This document shows positions 24,606 to 33,505 of a stretch of 64,000 nucleotides of DNA, one piece after another. The stretch covers positions 19,935 to 83,934 of the forward strand of contig JADLFN010000063.1 in NCBI GenBank assembly GCA_020845475.1. Reading direction: 5' to 3'. Source of the stretch: Planctomycetota bacterium. GTDB taxonomy: Bacteria > Planctomycetota > UBA8742 > UBA2392. Each line of letters opens with the position of its first letter. The stretch's first letter is position 1. Under the pieces are notes generated by a model, which searched no databases, was not told where the DNA came from, and saw nothing but the letters and a program-made list of their open reading frames with translations. A program made the position numbers and the translations under genes.

Positions 24606-27059
24606 CTACTTCTTGAATTGTTCGCCCTTGAAGTCGGGAATGTTTTCTCGGCGCAGAAGCTCCGTCATGAAGTAGCCGATGGGTGCCCGGGCCGTGCGCA
24701 GGAAATCGTGGCTAATGGGGCGGTCTTCGAGCGTTGGGTTGCCCTTGCCGTCAGTGCCCTCCATGCGCCAGACGATGTGCTTGTCAAGCACGGACGTCGA
24801 ATAAGGCGAATACAGGAAAATGTACGGGTAGTCCTGCGCGATCGTCTTGAAGATTTCATGGCTGATGCGCTTTTGTTCGTCCGGGTCGTACACCGTCAGG
24901 ATCTTTTCCATCAGCTCATCCGCCTTGGGATTCTGGTACTTGGCGAAATTCAAGCCAGGCGGATTGACTTGAGACGAATGCCAGAGTTGGCGGCTGTCAA
25001 AGTCCAGGCCGCCCGACCAGCCCAACACGCACACGTCGAAATTCCTTGCACGCACGTACTGCGACAAATACGTGTTCCACTCGTACTCCTGATAATCCAC
25101 CTCGACGCCCAGTTTGGCCCATTGCTCTTTGGCCAGGATGGCCGTGTCGCGCCTTGGGCTAGTTCCACTTGTTGAAACCAGCATGATTTTGAACGGATTT
25201 CCGTCCTTGACCAGGCGGCCGTTGTCATCCTTGCAGCCTGAACTGATCAGCAGCGCCTTGGCCTCTTGCAAGTCATAGGGAATCGCCGGCAGGTCTTCCT
25301 CCATGCGCTCACCCTCGGGGAACTGCTCGCCAGGCTTGGCGCGTTCACCCTTTTTGTTTTTGGTGAGCCACTCGTGCTTGAACTTGTAGTCGCGGTTGTA
25401 CCACGGCAACACAGGGTAGGCCGGACCCGTGATGCGGCTACCCTGGCCATAGACAATCTTGTCGATGATGGAGTCCACATCGATGGCCATCGACAGCGCC
25501 AGCCTTACGCGCTTGTCCTTGAGGTGTTCCTTGCCGCAATTGAACCCCATGTATTCGTATGACGTCGGCTGGCGCTTCAGTACATAGCACGACTCGTCCA
25601 TCTGCTCGTAGCGCCGCACCTGGAAGGCCTTTGCCGCGTACACGTCAATACTGCCCGTATTGAATGCAAACTCTACGGTCTCGGCACCGAATGCAGGATC
25701 AAAGATGTAATAGTCAATGAACTGGAACTCCGGCTTCCTGCTCCAGTAGAACTCGTTCTTGCGCAGGCGGACCTGATAAGTCAGTTTCCACAGCGGCGTC
25801 GTTTCACCGTTCAGCGGCTCGAGCACCATCGGACCCATGCTGGAAGGCCGCATCCGGAAATCGCGCTCCTGCGCGGCCAGGAAGCGTTTGACGTTGTACT
25901 GTTCCTCTGAGACACCGACATCTTTGGGGCCACGCCCCTTCTCAAGCGCTTCTTTCTTCCATGCTTCGTCGTTCCAGATGTGGTAGGGCAAGACCGCGCC
26001 CGTCAAGTCGGAGAGAGCCGGCGAGTAAAGCTCTCCGTAAACCACCTGGAACCGGTAAGGATCGTCTGCGAAAGTGCGCGTTTCGACGATGCTCTCGTAG
26101 CTTGATGCACGCGGACTGGCGAAGTCGCGATCCTTGAGCAAATCAAAAGTCAGCTTGCAGTCGCGCGAAGTCAACTCCGGCCCGCGCACCCAGAACGGGC
26201 CGCTCTCTTCGCCAAACCAGTCTCCCTTGCCCGTGTTGGGATCAAACTTATTCAAGCCCTTGCGCTTGCCCGCATCGAAATACGGGCCGTCTGTCCAGCG
26301 GACCCCTTTGTGCAAATGAAAATCAACAATGGGAAAGTGCTCAACCGTCCTGATGCCGGCTGACCACTTCTGAAACTCTTTGTTGAGCGCCGCTTCCTGT
26401 TCTTTTGTTCGTTCGCTTTCAGGCAACTTCTCGAGAGCCTGCTTGGCCAGCTTCGCGGCATCCAACTCATCATAGAGACCGCGGCCAAGGCGCTTTGCCA
26501 TCCGCACATCAAAGTCAGCCTGCACGGCGCTAGTGATCGAACCACGCTTCAGCTCCGGGGCAAACGTAATCCGCACGCGCTTCATGGCGCCCACGGAAAC
26601 GGCCGGTTTGCCGTCGTTGGGTGTCTCTGCAAGCAACTTGCCCGTCTTGGCGTCAAATGCCGCGGTGGCCTCGCCCTTCTCCTCGGCCAGACTCTTGAAC
26701 GTTTCTCCGTACTCGGCTTTCAGAGCGGCCTGCGCGGCTTCGAGCGTCATGTCGCTGGGAAGCAACGTTACCAGTTCTTCCATGACAGCTGCGGTGTGCG
26801 CCAGTCGTGGCTCAATTTCATACATGTGGTTGTATCGAACCAGACCTTCAAACAAGTAATCGCTGATCGTGGAGTCGGTGGTTGCCGTGGACTTCCACGG
26901 GTTCATGTCCTCGGGGTTGGCACCCATGTAGAACACAAGCCGGTCCTGCCTTGATTCGTTCTGCGACGCGGCCTTGTTGCCGGGTACCCAGATCACCGAT
27001 TGAACAAGGAACAAAAGCAGCGTGAGCGGCACTATGACCAACGAGCGTTTGATCCACAT
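24606..27059 (-). CDS. oppA: Oligopeptide ABC transporter substrate-binding protein (family 5), large form
   Basis: 817 residues from the ATG at 27059, chosen because AGGAGAA sits 7-8 bases upstream; an alternative start at 27092 lacks this. An N-terminal TM/signal helix (residues about 5-25) would export or anchor it in the periplasm. Family-5 features include DPNPW-like start (EDMNPW), YLFEGLVRY, the VRWTDG block (residues about 270) and the C-terminal GWSGGLDFDS. It is 200-280 residues longer than E. coli OppA; the extra length sits mainly at about 95-250, a charged region before the VRWTDG block. First gene of oppABC; regulation not visible. Confidence 0.9.
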   Translation of the reverse strand: MWIKRSLVIVPLTLLLFLVQSVIWVPGNKAASQNESRQDRLVFYMGANPEDMNPWKSTATTDSTISDYLFEGLVRYNHMYEIEPRLAHTAAVMEELVTLLPSDMTLEAAQAALKAEYGETFKSLAEEKGEATAAFDAKTGKLLAETPNDGKPAVSVGAMKRVRITFAPELKRGSITSAVQADFDVRMAKRLGRGLYDELDAAKLAKQALEKLPESERTKEQEAALNKEFQKWSAGIRTVEHFPIVDFHLHKGVRWTDGPYFDAGKRKGLNKFDPNTGKGDWFGEESGPFWVRGPELTSRDCKLTFDLLKDRDFASPRASSYESIVETRTFADDPYRFQVVYGELYSPALSDLTGAVLPYHIWNDEAWKKEALEKGRGPKDVGVSEEQYNVKRFLAAQERDFRMRPSSMGPMVLEPLNGETTPLWKLTYQVRLRKNEFYWSRKPEFQFIDYYIFDPAFGAETVEFAFNTGSIDVYAAKAFQVRRYEQMDESCYVLKRQPTSYEYMGFNCGKEHLKDKRVRLALSMAIDVDSIIDKIVYGQGSRITGPAYPVLPWYNRDYKFKHEWLTKNKKGERAKPGEQFPEGERMEEDLPAIPYDLQEAKALLISSGCKDDNGRLVKDGNPFKIMLVSTSGTSPRRDTAILAKEQWAKLGVEVDYQEYEWNTYLSQYVRARNFDVCVLGWSGGLDFDSRQLWHSSQVNPPGLNFAKYQNPKADELMEKILTVYDPDEQKRISHEIFKTIAQDYPYIFLYSPYSTSVLDKHIVWRMEGTDGKGNPTLEDRPISHDFLRTARAPIGYFMTELLRRENIPDFKGEQFKK

Positions 27060-27191
27060 AACCGCTTCTCCTGCATCCCCTTGGACTGACACTTGGGCCT
27101 TGGCGTAGCTACACTGCCGCGCCTGGGGCCTGGCTGCTTATGGGGATGTCTGTGACCTTAACGCCCGCCTCAACTCGCGCAAGCACCAAAA

Positions 27192-27581
27192 ATGGCCACT
27201 GAACGCCGAATTGCCCGTATCGAAAGCCGCATCCGCCAGATCGTCGCCGAGCTCTTTCTGCGCGACCTGAAAGACCCGCGCATGAAGGGCCTCATCACCA
27301 TCACCCGCGTCAAGGTCGCCCGCGACCTGGGCCATGCCCGCGTCTTCTATTCGTTCCTTGGAACGTCGCGCCAGAAGTCCACGGTGGACAAATTCATTGC
27401 TTCCGCGCAGCCCTTTGTGCAGCGCGCGGTCGCCGATGAAATTGACCTTCGCGTCGCGCCGATTGTTGAGTTCACCTACGACGATTCCATTGAAAAGCAG
27501 TCCGCTGTCTCTAAGCTCATTGACGAGGCAATGAAGGGTGTAAAACCAGCCCGCAAAAAGGCTTCCGACGAGGAAGAATAG
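27192..27581 (+). CDS. rbfA: Ribosome-binding factor A
   Basis: 129 residues; KH-type protein that helps mature the 30S subunit and 16S 5' end. Family features: an N-terminal RIESRIRQIVAELFLRDLKDPR, ITITRVKVARDLGHARVFYS, and the C-terminal RVAPIVEFTYDDS. A Lys/Glu-rich tail ends the protein. It is divergent from oppA across a 132-bp gap with no recognised promoter, and the fur gene starts one base after its stop. The usual nusA-infB-truB neighbours are absent. Confidence 0.93.
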   Translation: MATERRIARIESRIRQIVAELFLRDLKDPRMKGLITITRVKVARDLGHARVFYSFLGTSRQKSTVDKFIASAQPFVQRAVADEIDLRVAPIVEFTYDDSIEKQSAVSKLIDEAMKGVKPARKKASDEEE

Positions 27582-27582
27582 C

Positions 27583-28044
27583 ATGGCCAAGGCTGACCCG
27601 GGCGTCGATGCCATCCTCGACCAGCTTGACGCCTTCCTACATACCAAGCAGCTCAAGCTGACCTCGCAGCGTCGCCAGATCGTGGACAAGATTCTGGCGA
27701 TGCCGCGCCATTTTACGGCTGACGACCTCGTGGATTCATTCGTAGGCGAGAGGCCGCGCGTTTCCAAGGCAACCGTGTATCGCGCGCTTTCGCTCTTGGC
27801 CGAGGGCGGCATTCTCGAAACGCATGACTTCGGCGAGGGGCACCGTCTTTTCGAGCTTTCAATCGGTCGCTCACACCACGATCACCTGTGCTGCACCAAG
27901 TGCGGCAAGATCATTGAGTTCTTCAGCGAAGAGATGGAGGTGATGCAGGATCGCATCGCCGAAAAGCTTGGCTTCCATGCCACCTCGCACTCGCAAAAGA
28001 TCTACGGCATGTGCCGCGACTGCTGGCGCGCGGCCAAGCGCTGA
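27583..28044 (+). CDS. fur: Fur-family metalloregulator
   Basis: 153 residues. An N-terminal winged helix (LTSQRRQIVDKIL, RPRVSKATVYRALSLLAEGGIL) is followed by the dimerisation domain with the metal-site stretch GRSHHDHLCCTKCGKIIEF and a second Cys pair, MCRDCW, giving the structural Zn(Cys)4 site typical of Fur/PerR. Fur versus PerR versus Zur cannot be settled: the regulatory ligands (His-rich HHDH and Glu near 110) fit any. It is coupled to rbfA by a one-base gap and lies 250 bp upstream of the Rieske gene, which may be a target. Confidence 0.9.
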   Translation: MAKADPGVDAILDQLDAFLHTKQLKLTSQRRQIVDKILAMPRHFTADDLVDSFVGERPRVSKATVYRALSLLAEGGILETHDFGEGHRLFELSIGRSHHDHLCCTKCGKIIEFFSEEMEVMQDRIAEKLGFHATSHSQKIYGMCRDCWRAAKR

Positions 28045-28121
28045 CGACGCTGCGAATCTCATTACAGGCGCACAAAGATGCGGAGAACGGCAACTGCTTG
28101 AGAGTAAACGGCAAAGGCTCT

Positions 28122-28184
28122 ATCCACAGATGGCGCAGTTTTACGCAGATAGTGGCTGGCAGTTATCTGCATTCATCTGTGGAT
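28122..28184. repeat. ATCCACAGATG inverted repeat element (63 bp)
   Basis: Outer arms ATCCACAGATG (28122-28132) and CATCTGTGGAT (28174-28184) are perfect 11-bp inverted repeats; inside them GCAGATA (28145-28151) and TATCTGC (28164-28170) form a second stem. The sequence type (CCACAGAT...CGCAGAT) resembles a dispersed intergenic repeat common in several phyla, from memory. It fills most of the 250-bp gap between fur and the Rieske gene; the rest shows no gene. Confidence 0.6.
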
Positions 28185-28294
28185 CGGTGTTGTTGCAGTT
28201 CAAGGTCCAAGGCAGTTCTCTGTGACTCCGTGCCAATGTGGTGGATTTGCTTTTGCTGGCGCTTTTGCCACGACTAACCGACAATCGGGCGGGC

Positions 28295-28858
28295 ATGGCT
28301 GACCGAGAAAACGTTCCTGATGCTTCACGCCGCGAGTTTGTGCGCGTTTCACTGCTCGTCGGCCTGGGCGCGGCTTGCGCCGGGGCGGGCGTGATACCGT
28401 TGCTATCGCAGCGCAGCGCTGCTGTCGGTGCGCCTGTGCCGCTGATTTCCCTTGAGACAATTGCAGCGGCCGCGGGCGACCTCGAAGCGTTGGCAACCCC
28501 GGGAAAGCAGGTGGCGCTGGAAGTAACGCTCACGCGCCGCGATGCGTGGCGCAACATCACTCGCGCGCAAACGGTTTATCTGTCGCGCGTCAAACCGGGC
28601 TCCACGGCGGACTGTTTTGCGGCACTGAGCCCCATCTGCCCGCACGCGGGTTGCGCAGTCGTATATAAAGAGGGTGCGTTTGCGTGCCCGTGCCACGATG
28701 CCAAGTTTGACGCCAAGGGCGCGCGCAAGGCCGGCCCATCTCCGCGCGACCTTGACTCGCTCACCCTTTCAATTGCGCCGATTGACGGCAAACCCTGGCT
28801 GCACTTGACCTGGCAAGACTTCATCACTGGAATCGAGCAACGCATCGCGCGCACATGA
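28295..28858 (+). CDS. Tat-exported Rieske iron-sulfur protein of a bc-type complex
   Basis: 187 residues from the ATG at 28295. Residues 10-40 are a Tat-type anchor (SRREFVRV then a hydrophobic helix, LLVGLGAACAGAGVIPLL), as in Rieske proteins, which fold before export and stay membrane-bound. The [2Fe-2S] ligands are Cys115 and His117 (CPHAGC) and Cys131 and His134 (CPCH); Cys120 and Cys133 would form the usual disulfide. It accepts electrons from quinol and passes them to c-type cytochrome. The stop overlaps the start of the cytochrome b gene (ATGA), so the two are one complex. Confidence 0.92.
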   Translation: MADRENVPDASRREFVRVSLLVGLGAACAGAGVIPLLSQRSAAVGAPVPLISLETIAAAAGDLEALATPGKQVALEVTLTRRDAWRNITRAQTVYLSRVKPGSTADCFAALSPICPHAGCAVVYKEGAFACPCHDAKFDAKGARKAGPSPRDLDSLTLSIAPIDGKPWLHLTWQDFITGIEQRIART

Positions 28859-30924
28859 ACGAAGAATTGCCAGATCCATCCGCTTCCGATCCTGAACGCA
28901 TCCGGCGCGAGCTGGAGGCGGAAACCGCGCGCGAACTTGCCAAGGCCGCGACGACCGAGCGCAAGCGCGGCGAGGAACGCAAGATCACCAAGCGCCCTAT
29001 CGACAGCGACGCCGATACCGTGCTGCCCAGCCAGACCATTCCCATCGGCGGCACGAGCGTTTACCGCATGCTGCACCCGGCCTCTCCCATTTCGGCGGGC
29101 GTCGTCAGCGCAATCATGGGCGCGCTTTCGCTTGTCGCCGGCAGCGGCATTGGCATGGCCCTGGCCTACGTGCCCACCGCCGAGCGCGCACACGCCAGCG
29201 CCGGCGCTTTGCAAGACAACTGGCTTGGCGCCATGCTGCGCGGCATTCATTACCACGGCACCAACGTGCTCATCTACCTGTGCATGATGTACCTGGTGCA
29301 CCTGCTGTGGTCGGGCTTCTTCCGCCGGCCGGGGCAGATGATCTGGTGGCGCGCGCTCACACTCATGATCCTGGTGCTGGCGTTCGCTTTCACGGGCCAG
29401 CTCTTGCCCTTTGATCAACTGGCGCTGCACGGCACGAGCATCCGGCTCTCATATGTCGGTGACGTGCCTTTGATCGGCGAAGGCCTGCGTGGCTTCATGA
29501 CCGGCGGCAGCGAAGTCGGTACGTCCACGGTGGCCCGCTTCTACGCGCTGCACGCGATCATACTGCCCGCGCTGGGTGCGATCTTGCTGCGGCGCTTCCG
29601 GCGTGATGGCCGCGCGGCGTTGAACTCCAAGACATCGCTTTCGCTGCACGCAATGCTGGTAGCTGCAGTCGGCGCGTTGGTGCTTTTCATGGCCTCGATT
29701 TCCAGCGCGCCGTTGGGGCTTTCCGGCAACCTGGGCGAGCCGTTCAAGGAAGCGCGCCCTGAGTGGTACGCGCTGCCGCTGTATCAACTGCTGAAGTGGG
29801 CGCACCCGGGCGCGCTGGGTGTTGTCGTGCTGGTGGGCATGCCGCTGGTGGCGGGTGCGGGCTTGTTTGTGCTTCCGTGGCTGGAGAGCGTTTCGGCAAG
29901 CCAGCAGCGATTCAAGTGGCCGGTGCGCGGCGTAGTGGTTGCTTCATTGACAATCGCCATTGTTCTGGGCGTTTGGCCGGTGTTTGAGGACATGAGTGCT
30001 GAGAATGGTCGCGGCGCGGGCTACTTCGCGCGCGATGACGCCAATGAACTGATGATGAAGCTCAAGCGCCGCAACGAGGCTCTTGGCCACAACAGATCCG
30101 ACCTGCCCGAAGATACGCCGACTCAAGCACGCGATCTGATGCAACTTGCCGAGTTGCTGCGCAAGCCGCTACGCGTCACGGAAAAAGGCGAGCGCGAGAA
30201 ATTCCCCAAGCGCGCAGCGCTCGTGGATTACCACATGGACACAGACGGCAAGGTTGACGAGATTCGTCGAAAAGAATGGAACAAATGGGTTGAGGAACTC
30301 GCCAAAGCCGCGCGCGAGCTTTACGAGGCTACCGACGCCACTCCGCTGCGCGCCGCACGCGAGAGGTTGCGCGCCGCCTGCCAGAACTGCCACGACGACT
30401 ATGACGTCTTTGAGCCGCTCAACCCAAAGCCGCGCGGCTACATTGAAGCGCCGCCGCGAGTCGAGCCGCCAAAAGACCTGCCGAAAGATCCACCCAAGGA
30501 TCCCCCCAGGGATGAGCCGTTTTTCCTGGAGTCCAAATTCTCGGGCCTGACGGCGGACATTGCGCCGGCGAAGCCGAAGGACCTGATGCGTCGTTCACGC
30601 TCGCGCATCGCCGAGCTCATGCAGATTGCGGGATTGTACAAAGGCGAAAAGCCGCCGATGCGCATGGGCGAACAGATCATTCTCGATTTGCAGAGCTACG
30701 CCAAAGCTACGCCCGCGATGTACGCGGAGTTCAAGGATTTCACCAGCGAAACCGAATGGAAGAAGGCCGCGCAAGCGGGCGAAGCCGCGCTGAAGGAACT
30801 GCTCAAGGCCAACAAGGGTGAAGACTTCAAGAAGAAGCTTGAGGCCTACGGTCAGACCTGCGATGACTGCCATAAGCTCGTCGAAGAAGACTTCCGGTTT
30901 GCGGATATCGTAAAGCCCAAGTAG
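28855..30924 (+). CDS. Cytochrome b fused to a C-terminal region with two c-type haem sites
   Basis: 689 residues. An N-terminal charged extension (1-70) precedes about seven TM helices (78-104, 135-152, 166-184, 225-246, 262-284, 318-342, 355-377). RGIHYH holds His132 and His134, with His149 in helix II; His233 is in helix IV. The quinol-site PEWY is intact at 302-305. The expected partner of His233 (about 14 residues later) is Arg247, so one b-haem ligand seems missing. The tail carries CQNCH (509-513) and CDDCH (669-673), separated by a Pro/Lys/Asp linker (534-555); with seven helices the tail lies outside, where CcmB/C-dependent haem attachment occurs. It overlaps the Rieske stop by 4 bp. 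A quinol:cytochrome c oxidoreductase role is inferred. Confidence 0.88.
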   Translation: MNEELPDPSASDPERIRRELEAETARELAKAATTERKRGEERKITKRPIDSDADTVLPSQTIPIGGTSVYRMLHPASPISAGVVSAIMGALSLVAGSGIGMALAYVPTAERAHASAGALQDNWLGAMLRGIHYHGTNVLIYLCMMYLVHLLWSGFFRRPGQMIWWRALTLMILVLAFAFTGQLLPFDQLALHGTSIRLSYVGDVPLIGEGLRGFMTGGSEVGTSTVARFYALHAIILPALGAILLRRFRRDGRAALNSKTSLSLHAMLVAAVGALVLFMASISSAPLGLSGNLGEPFKEARPEWYALPLYQLLKWAHPGALGVVVLVGMPLVAGAGLFVLPWLESVSASQQRFKWPVRGVVVASLTIAIVLGVWPVFEDMSAENGRGAGYFARDDANELMMKLKRRNEALGHNRSDLPEDTPTQARDLMQLAELLRKPLRVTEKGEREKFPKRAALVDYHMDTDGKVDEIRRKEWNKWVEELAKAARELYEATDATPLRAARERLRAACQNCHDDYDVFEPLNPKPRGYIEAPPRVEPPKDLPKDPPKDPPRDEPFFLESKFSGLTADIAPAKPKDLMRRSRSRIAELMQIAGLYKGEKPPMRMGEQIILDLQSYAKATPAMYAEFKDFTSETEWKKAAQAGEAALKELLKANKGEDFKKKLEAYGQTCDDCHKLVEEDFRFADIVKPK

Positions 30925-30943
30925 GCGTACCCATGCGCGGAAA

Positions 30944-30986
30944 ACGGGTCTGGCACCGGAACAGCCCAAAACCTGACCCCTATTCC
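30944..30986. repeat. GGGTCTGGCACC / CCTGACCCC intergenic sequence
   Basis: The 62-bp gap between the convergent cytochrome b and membrane-protein genes contains GGGTCTGGCACCGGAA and ACCTGACCCCTATTCC. Sequences of this type recur in PVC and proteobacterial genomes near REP-associated transposases, from memory. A related CCTGACCCC occurs at 34232-34240. No transposase is present. Confidence 0.35.
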
Positions 30987-32225
30987 TCAGCGCACGTTTT
31001 CCAGATACGTTCCACGAGTGAAGAAGAAGAAATCGTGGAAGTAATGCGTCAAGAGCAGGCCAAAGCCGAGCAGGTAGTAGCTTTGCAGCACGGCGCCGGG
31101 GCGGTAATTCGCTTGTGTGCTCTCGCCCACGCCCTGGAAGTAGCCAATACCCTGCGAAACCACCAGCACGGTCGCGATCACCAGCATGATCGAGATGATC
31201 AGAAAGAACACGCCCAGGCCAAAGGCGTAGTACTTCGCGCCTTTCTGGCCCTCCCCGCCCAGCCAGCGCATGAAGCTGTTCGTGTGCTCGCCGCGCGAGG
31301 CCATGTTGCGCGTGATAAACCAGGTCAGCGCGATGTATTGAATCGAGTGCCAAAGGTTGAAGCCCTGGAAACTCGAATCAAGGTTGGGCCAGCACGGCGC
31401 AAACAGGCCCACGCCGATCGCGCAGCAGATCAGCATGAACTTGGGCATGTGCAGCCGTCCCGCCTGGTGCTCGCGCCACGACTTGACGGCCCAGATGGTC
31501 GTAAACACGACAAACCCGGCAAGATTGGCCATCCAGAACCAGTCATTGAGAATGAAATCGGGCAGCAGCGGCTGCACGCGCCCGATATGAAACTTGTATT
31601 CCTGCGCGCGCTCAGTGCCAACAAACGAGACGGCCCATTGCCACGCCAGCGTGGACTCGTTGCCCATCACCATGCGAAACGTGCTGAGCGGATAAAGCGG
31701 GAAAATTACGGCCCCGAAATCCATGAGGCGCGAGGCCAGTGTTGGCTTGGCGCCGTCTCGGTCGTGGTAGAAGCGCACCACATAACTCAACTGATGAACA
31801 ATGTGCAGGCTGGCCAGAAAGAAAAAGCCCGTCATCAGGAGCGTACGTGTGGTGTTGCTGTACATTCCCAGCGTGGCAACGGTGGGCACGACCAGAAAAC
31901 CTGCCCAGTACCAGAACTTGTGCCGGGCCTTGAAATTGGCATTCAGATAGGTGCGCGTGAACGTCACCCAGACATGCGGCCCGCCGGCGAGCGCCATGAC
32001 GAACAGGCTGGTGAGGTCTTCGGAGATGCTCTTGGCGTCCGCGATACCAACGCCCATGTGCTGCGTCAGGACATGGATGCAGAAATAAAAGACGCAAACG
32101 GGCACAGGTGCGAGCAGCGCGGTGAAGATGATCCAGCGCTTGTCCCAGCTCTCGGTCCAGATCCAGCCCCGGTGTGAAGACCCGAGGGGCCGGGCAACGT
32201 CGAAGATGGCGGCTTGTCCGGACAT
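30987..32225 (-). CDS. Unknown polytopic membrane protein with conserved-looking histidines
   Basis: 412 residues from the ATG at 32225; AGGAG lies 6-7 bases upstream, which decides this start over in-frame ATGs further out. About nine to ten TM helices span most of the protein. Possible ligand histidines sit inside or beside helices: GGPHVWVTFTR, LASLHIVHQLSYVVRFYHDRDG and, near the C-terminus, LLTHYFHDFFFFTRG. I do not recognise the family. It converges on the cytochrome b gene (62-bp gap), and the paired His in helices would suit a haem or metal, but this is only suggestive. It has no signal peptide and no soluble domain. Confidence 0.75.
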   Translation of the reverse strand: MSGQAAIFDVARPLGSSHRGWIWTESWDKRWIIFTALLAPVPVCVFYFCIHVLTQHMGVGIADAKSISEDLTSLFVMALAGGPHVWVTFTRTYLNANFKARHKFWYWAGFLVVPTVATLGMYSNTTRTLLMTGFFFLASLHIVHQLSYVVRFYHDRDGAKPTLASRLMDFGAVIFPLYPLSTFRMVMGNESTLAWQWAVSFVGTERAQEYKFHIGRVQPLLPDFILNDWFWMANLAGFVVFTTIWAVKSWREHQAGRLHMPKFMLICCAIGVGLFAPCWPNLDSSFQGFNLWHSIQYIALTWFITRNMASRGEHTNSFMRWLGGEGQKGAKYYAFGLGVFFLIISIMLVIATVLVVSQGIGYFQGVGESTQANYRPGAVLQSYYLLGFGLLLTHYFHDFFFFTRGTYLENVR

Positions 32226-32400
32226 ACTCGACTCCTGCATCCCTTTATCAGGGCGCAAGTTTATACAAATCATGGGCGCGCGTAGAAGAGTCAGCCCGCG
32301 GAAATGAATCAAGTTACTGACATCTTCATGCTTGCCCTGCGCAATTTAAAAGGCTAGGTTCGCGGCTGTTTACACGTCAAGACTTGTCGGGGGCGGGGCG

Positions 32401-32643
32401 ATGGCAGAACGCAAAGAAAAGCGCGCGAGTGATCCGGTGCGCGTGGCCCAGAACTTCATTTCCCGCGAAGGCAAGCCGAAGTTCCGCCGCTTCCTCAAGC
32501 TGCTGGCTGACAACGTGTCGGGCGAACAGATCGCGCGCGAATTTGGCGTCAGCCGCGAGCGGGTTCGCCAATGGAAGAACAGTTTTGGCAGCGTCGTCCA
32601 GACCTATGCCGTCTCGCCCCAAATCAAGCGCCTCGCGCGCTGA
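32401..32643 (+). CDS. Small helix-turn-helix DNA-binding protein
   Basis: 80 residues, basic. Residues about 38-60 read NVSGEQIAREFGVSRERVRQW, a clean sigma-factor region 4/MarR-like HTH, with no other domain. It would bind DNA as a small regulator. ATG start, preceded by GGGGGCGGGGCG. The gap 32226-32400 before it shows no gene. Its last 38 bases overlap out of frame with the next gene, so expression is likely linked. Confidence 0.7.
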   Translation: MAERKEKRASDPVRVAQNFISREGKPKFRRFLKLLADNVSGEQIAREFGVSRERVRQWKNSFGSVVQTYAVSPQIKRLAR

Positions 32644-33505
32644 TTTTCCGATCGCCGTTTTTGGCGCGGGTCGTTTTGGCCGCGCTTTGTGCGGCGCATT
32701 GAGACACGCGCACGACCGCGTCGTGGCATTGGGCATTCGCGAGGGCGCCAAACCCACCAAAGAGCAAAAGAACGTGCGCGCTCCCGTTCACGCGGGTGCT
32801 CCGGAATTCCTCGCCGCCCTCAAGGAACCCACGCTTGTGTTCGTGTGCGTGCAGGATCGCAACGTCTACAGTGCTGCGACCGAGCTCGCCCAGTGCCCGG
32901 GCGCAAAGCGGCACCGCTATGTGCATTCTTGCGCCACCAAAGGCCCGCTCGCGCTTGAGGCGCTTTCTGAAATCGGCGCGCAGATTGGCGCCTTCCACCT
33001 GTTGCAGAGTTTTGGCCCCTCGCCCTTTGCATGGCAGCGCATTGCAGGCTGCCATGCCGCCATCGAGGCCGTGGGCAAACTCAAGCGCGAGCTGTGGCAG
33101 GTCGCCCGTGCGATTGGCGCAACTCCCTTCGAGATACGCGGCTCCCAGCGCGCGGCTTACCACGCCGCGGCTGTGCTGGCTTCCAACGCGATAACGACGT
33201 TGCTTGATACCGGCGAGCGCATCTTGAAAAACGCCGGGTTCGAGAAAGCCCTCGCCGGCAAAATGCTCCTGCCCCTGACACGGGGCGCGATCGAGAACGT
33301 TGCGCTGCTTGGCGCCGAGCAGGCCCTGACCGGCCCCGTAGTGCGCGGCGACGCCGAAACCGTTAGGGCCCACATGATCGCCTTGACACGTCAAGACCGC
33401 AGGCTGTATCGCGCGCTCATGTCAGCCGCGCTGGAACTTGCAATAAGAAGCAAGCGTCTCACGGAATCCGACGCCAAGGCGCTCAAAGAAGTGCTGGAGT
33501 CTTAG
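32606..33505 (+). CDS. Rossmann-fold / DUF2520 oxidoreductase-like protein
   Basis: 299 residues from the ATG at 32606. Residues about 12-125 form a Rossmann domain (IAVFGAGRFGRAL), then the DUF2520 half begins at about 140 (GAFHLLQSFGPSPFAW) and contains RAAYHAAAVLASNAITTLLDTGERIL, a typical all-helical pattern. The architecture resembles NAD(P)-dependent imine/6-phosphogluconate-type reductases; substrate unknown. The 5' end overlaps the HTH gene by 38 bp in another frame. It converges on the DUF2238 gene with a 4-bp stop overlap. A longer frame reading from 32384 is out of frame with the HTH protein and has shadow composition. Confidence 0.82.
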   Translation: MPSRPKSSASRADFPIAVFGAGRFGRALCGALRHAHDRVVALGIREGAKPTKEQKNVRAPVHAGAPEFLAALKEPTLVFVCVQDRNVYSAATELAQCPGAKRHRYVHSCATKGPLALEALSEIGAQIGAFHLLQSFGPSPFAWQRIAGCHAAIEAVGKLKRELWQVARAIGATPFEIRGSQRAAYHAAAVLASNAITTLLDTGERILKNAGFEKALAGKMLLPLTRGAIENVALLGAEQALTGPVVRGDAETVRAHMIALTRQDRRLYRALMSAALELAIRSKRLTESDAKALKEVLES

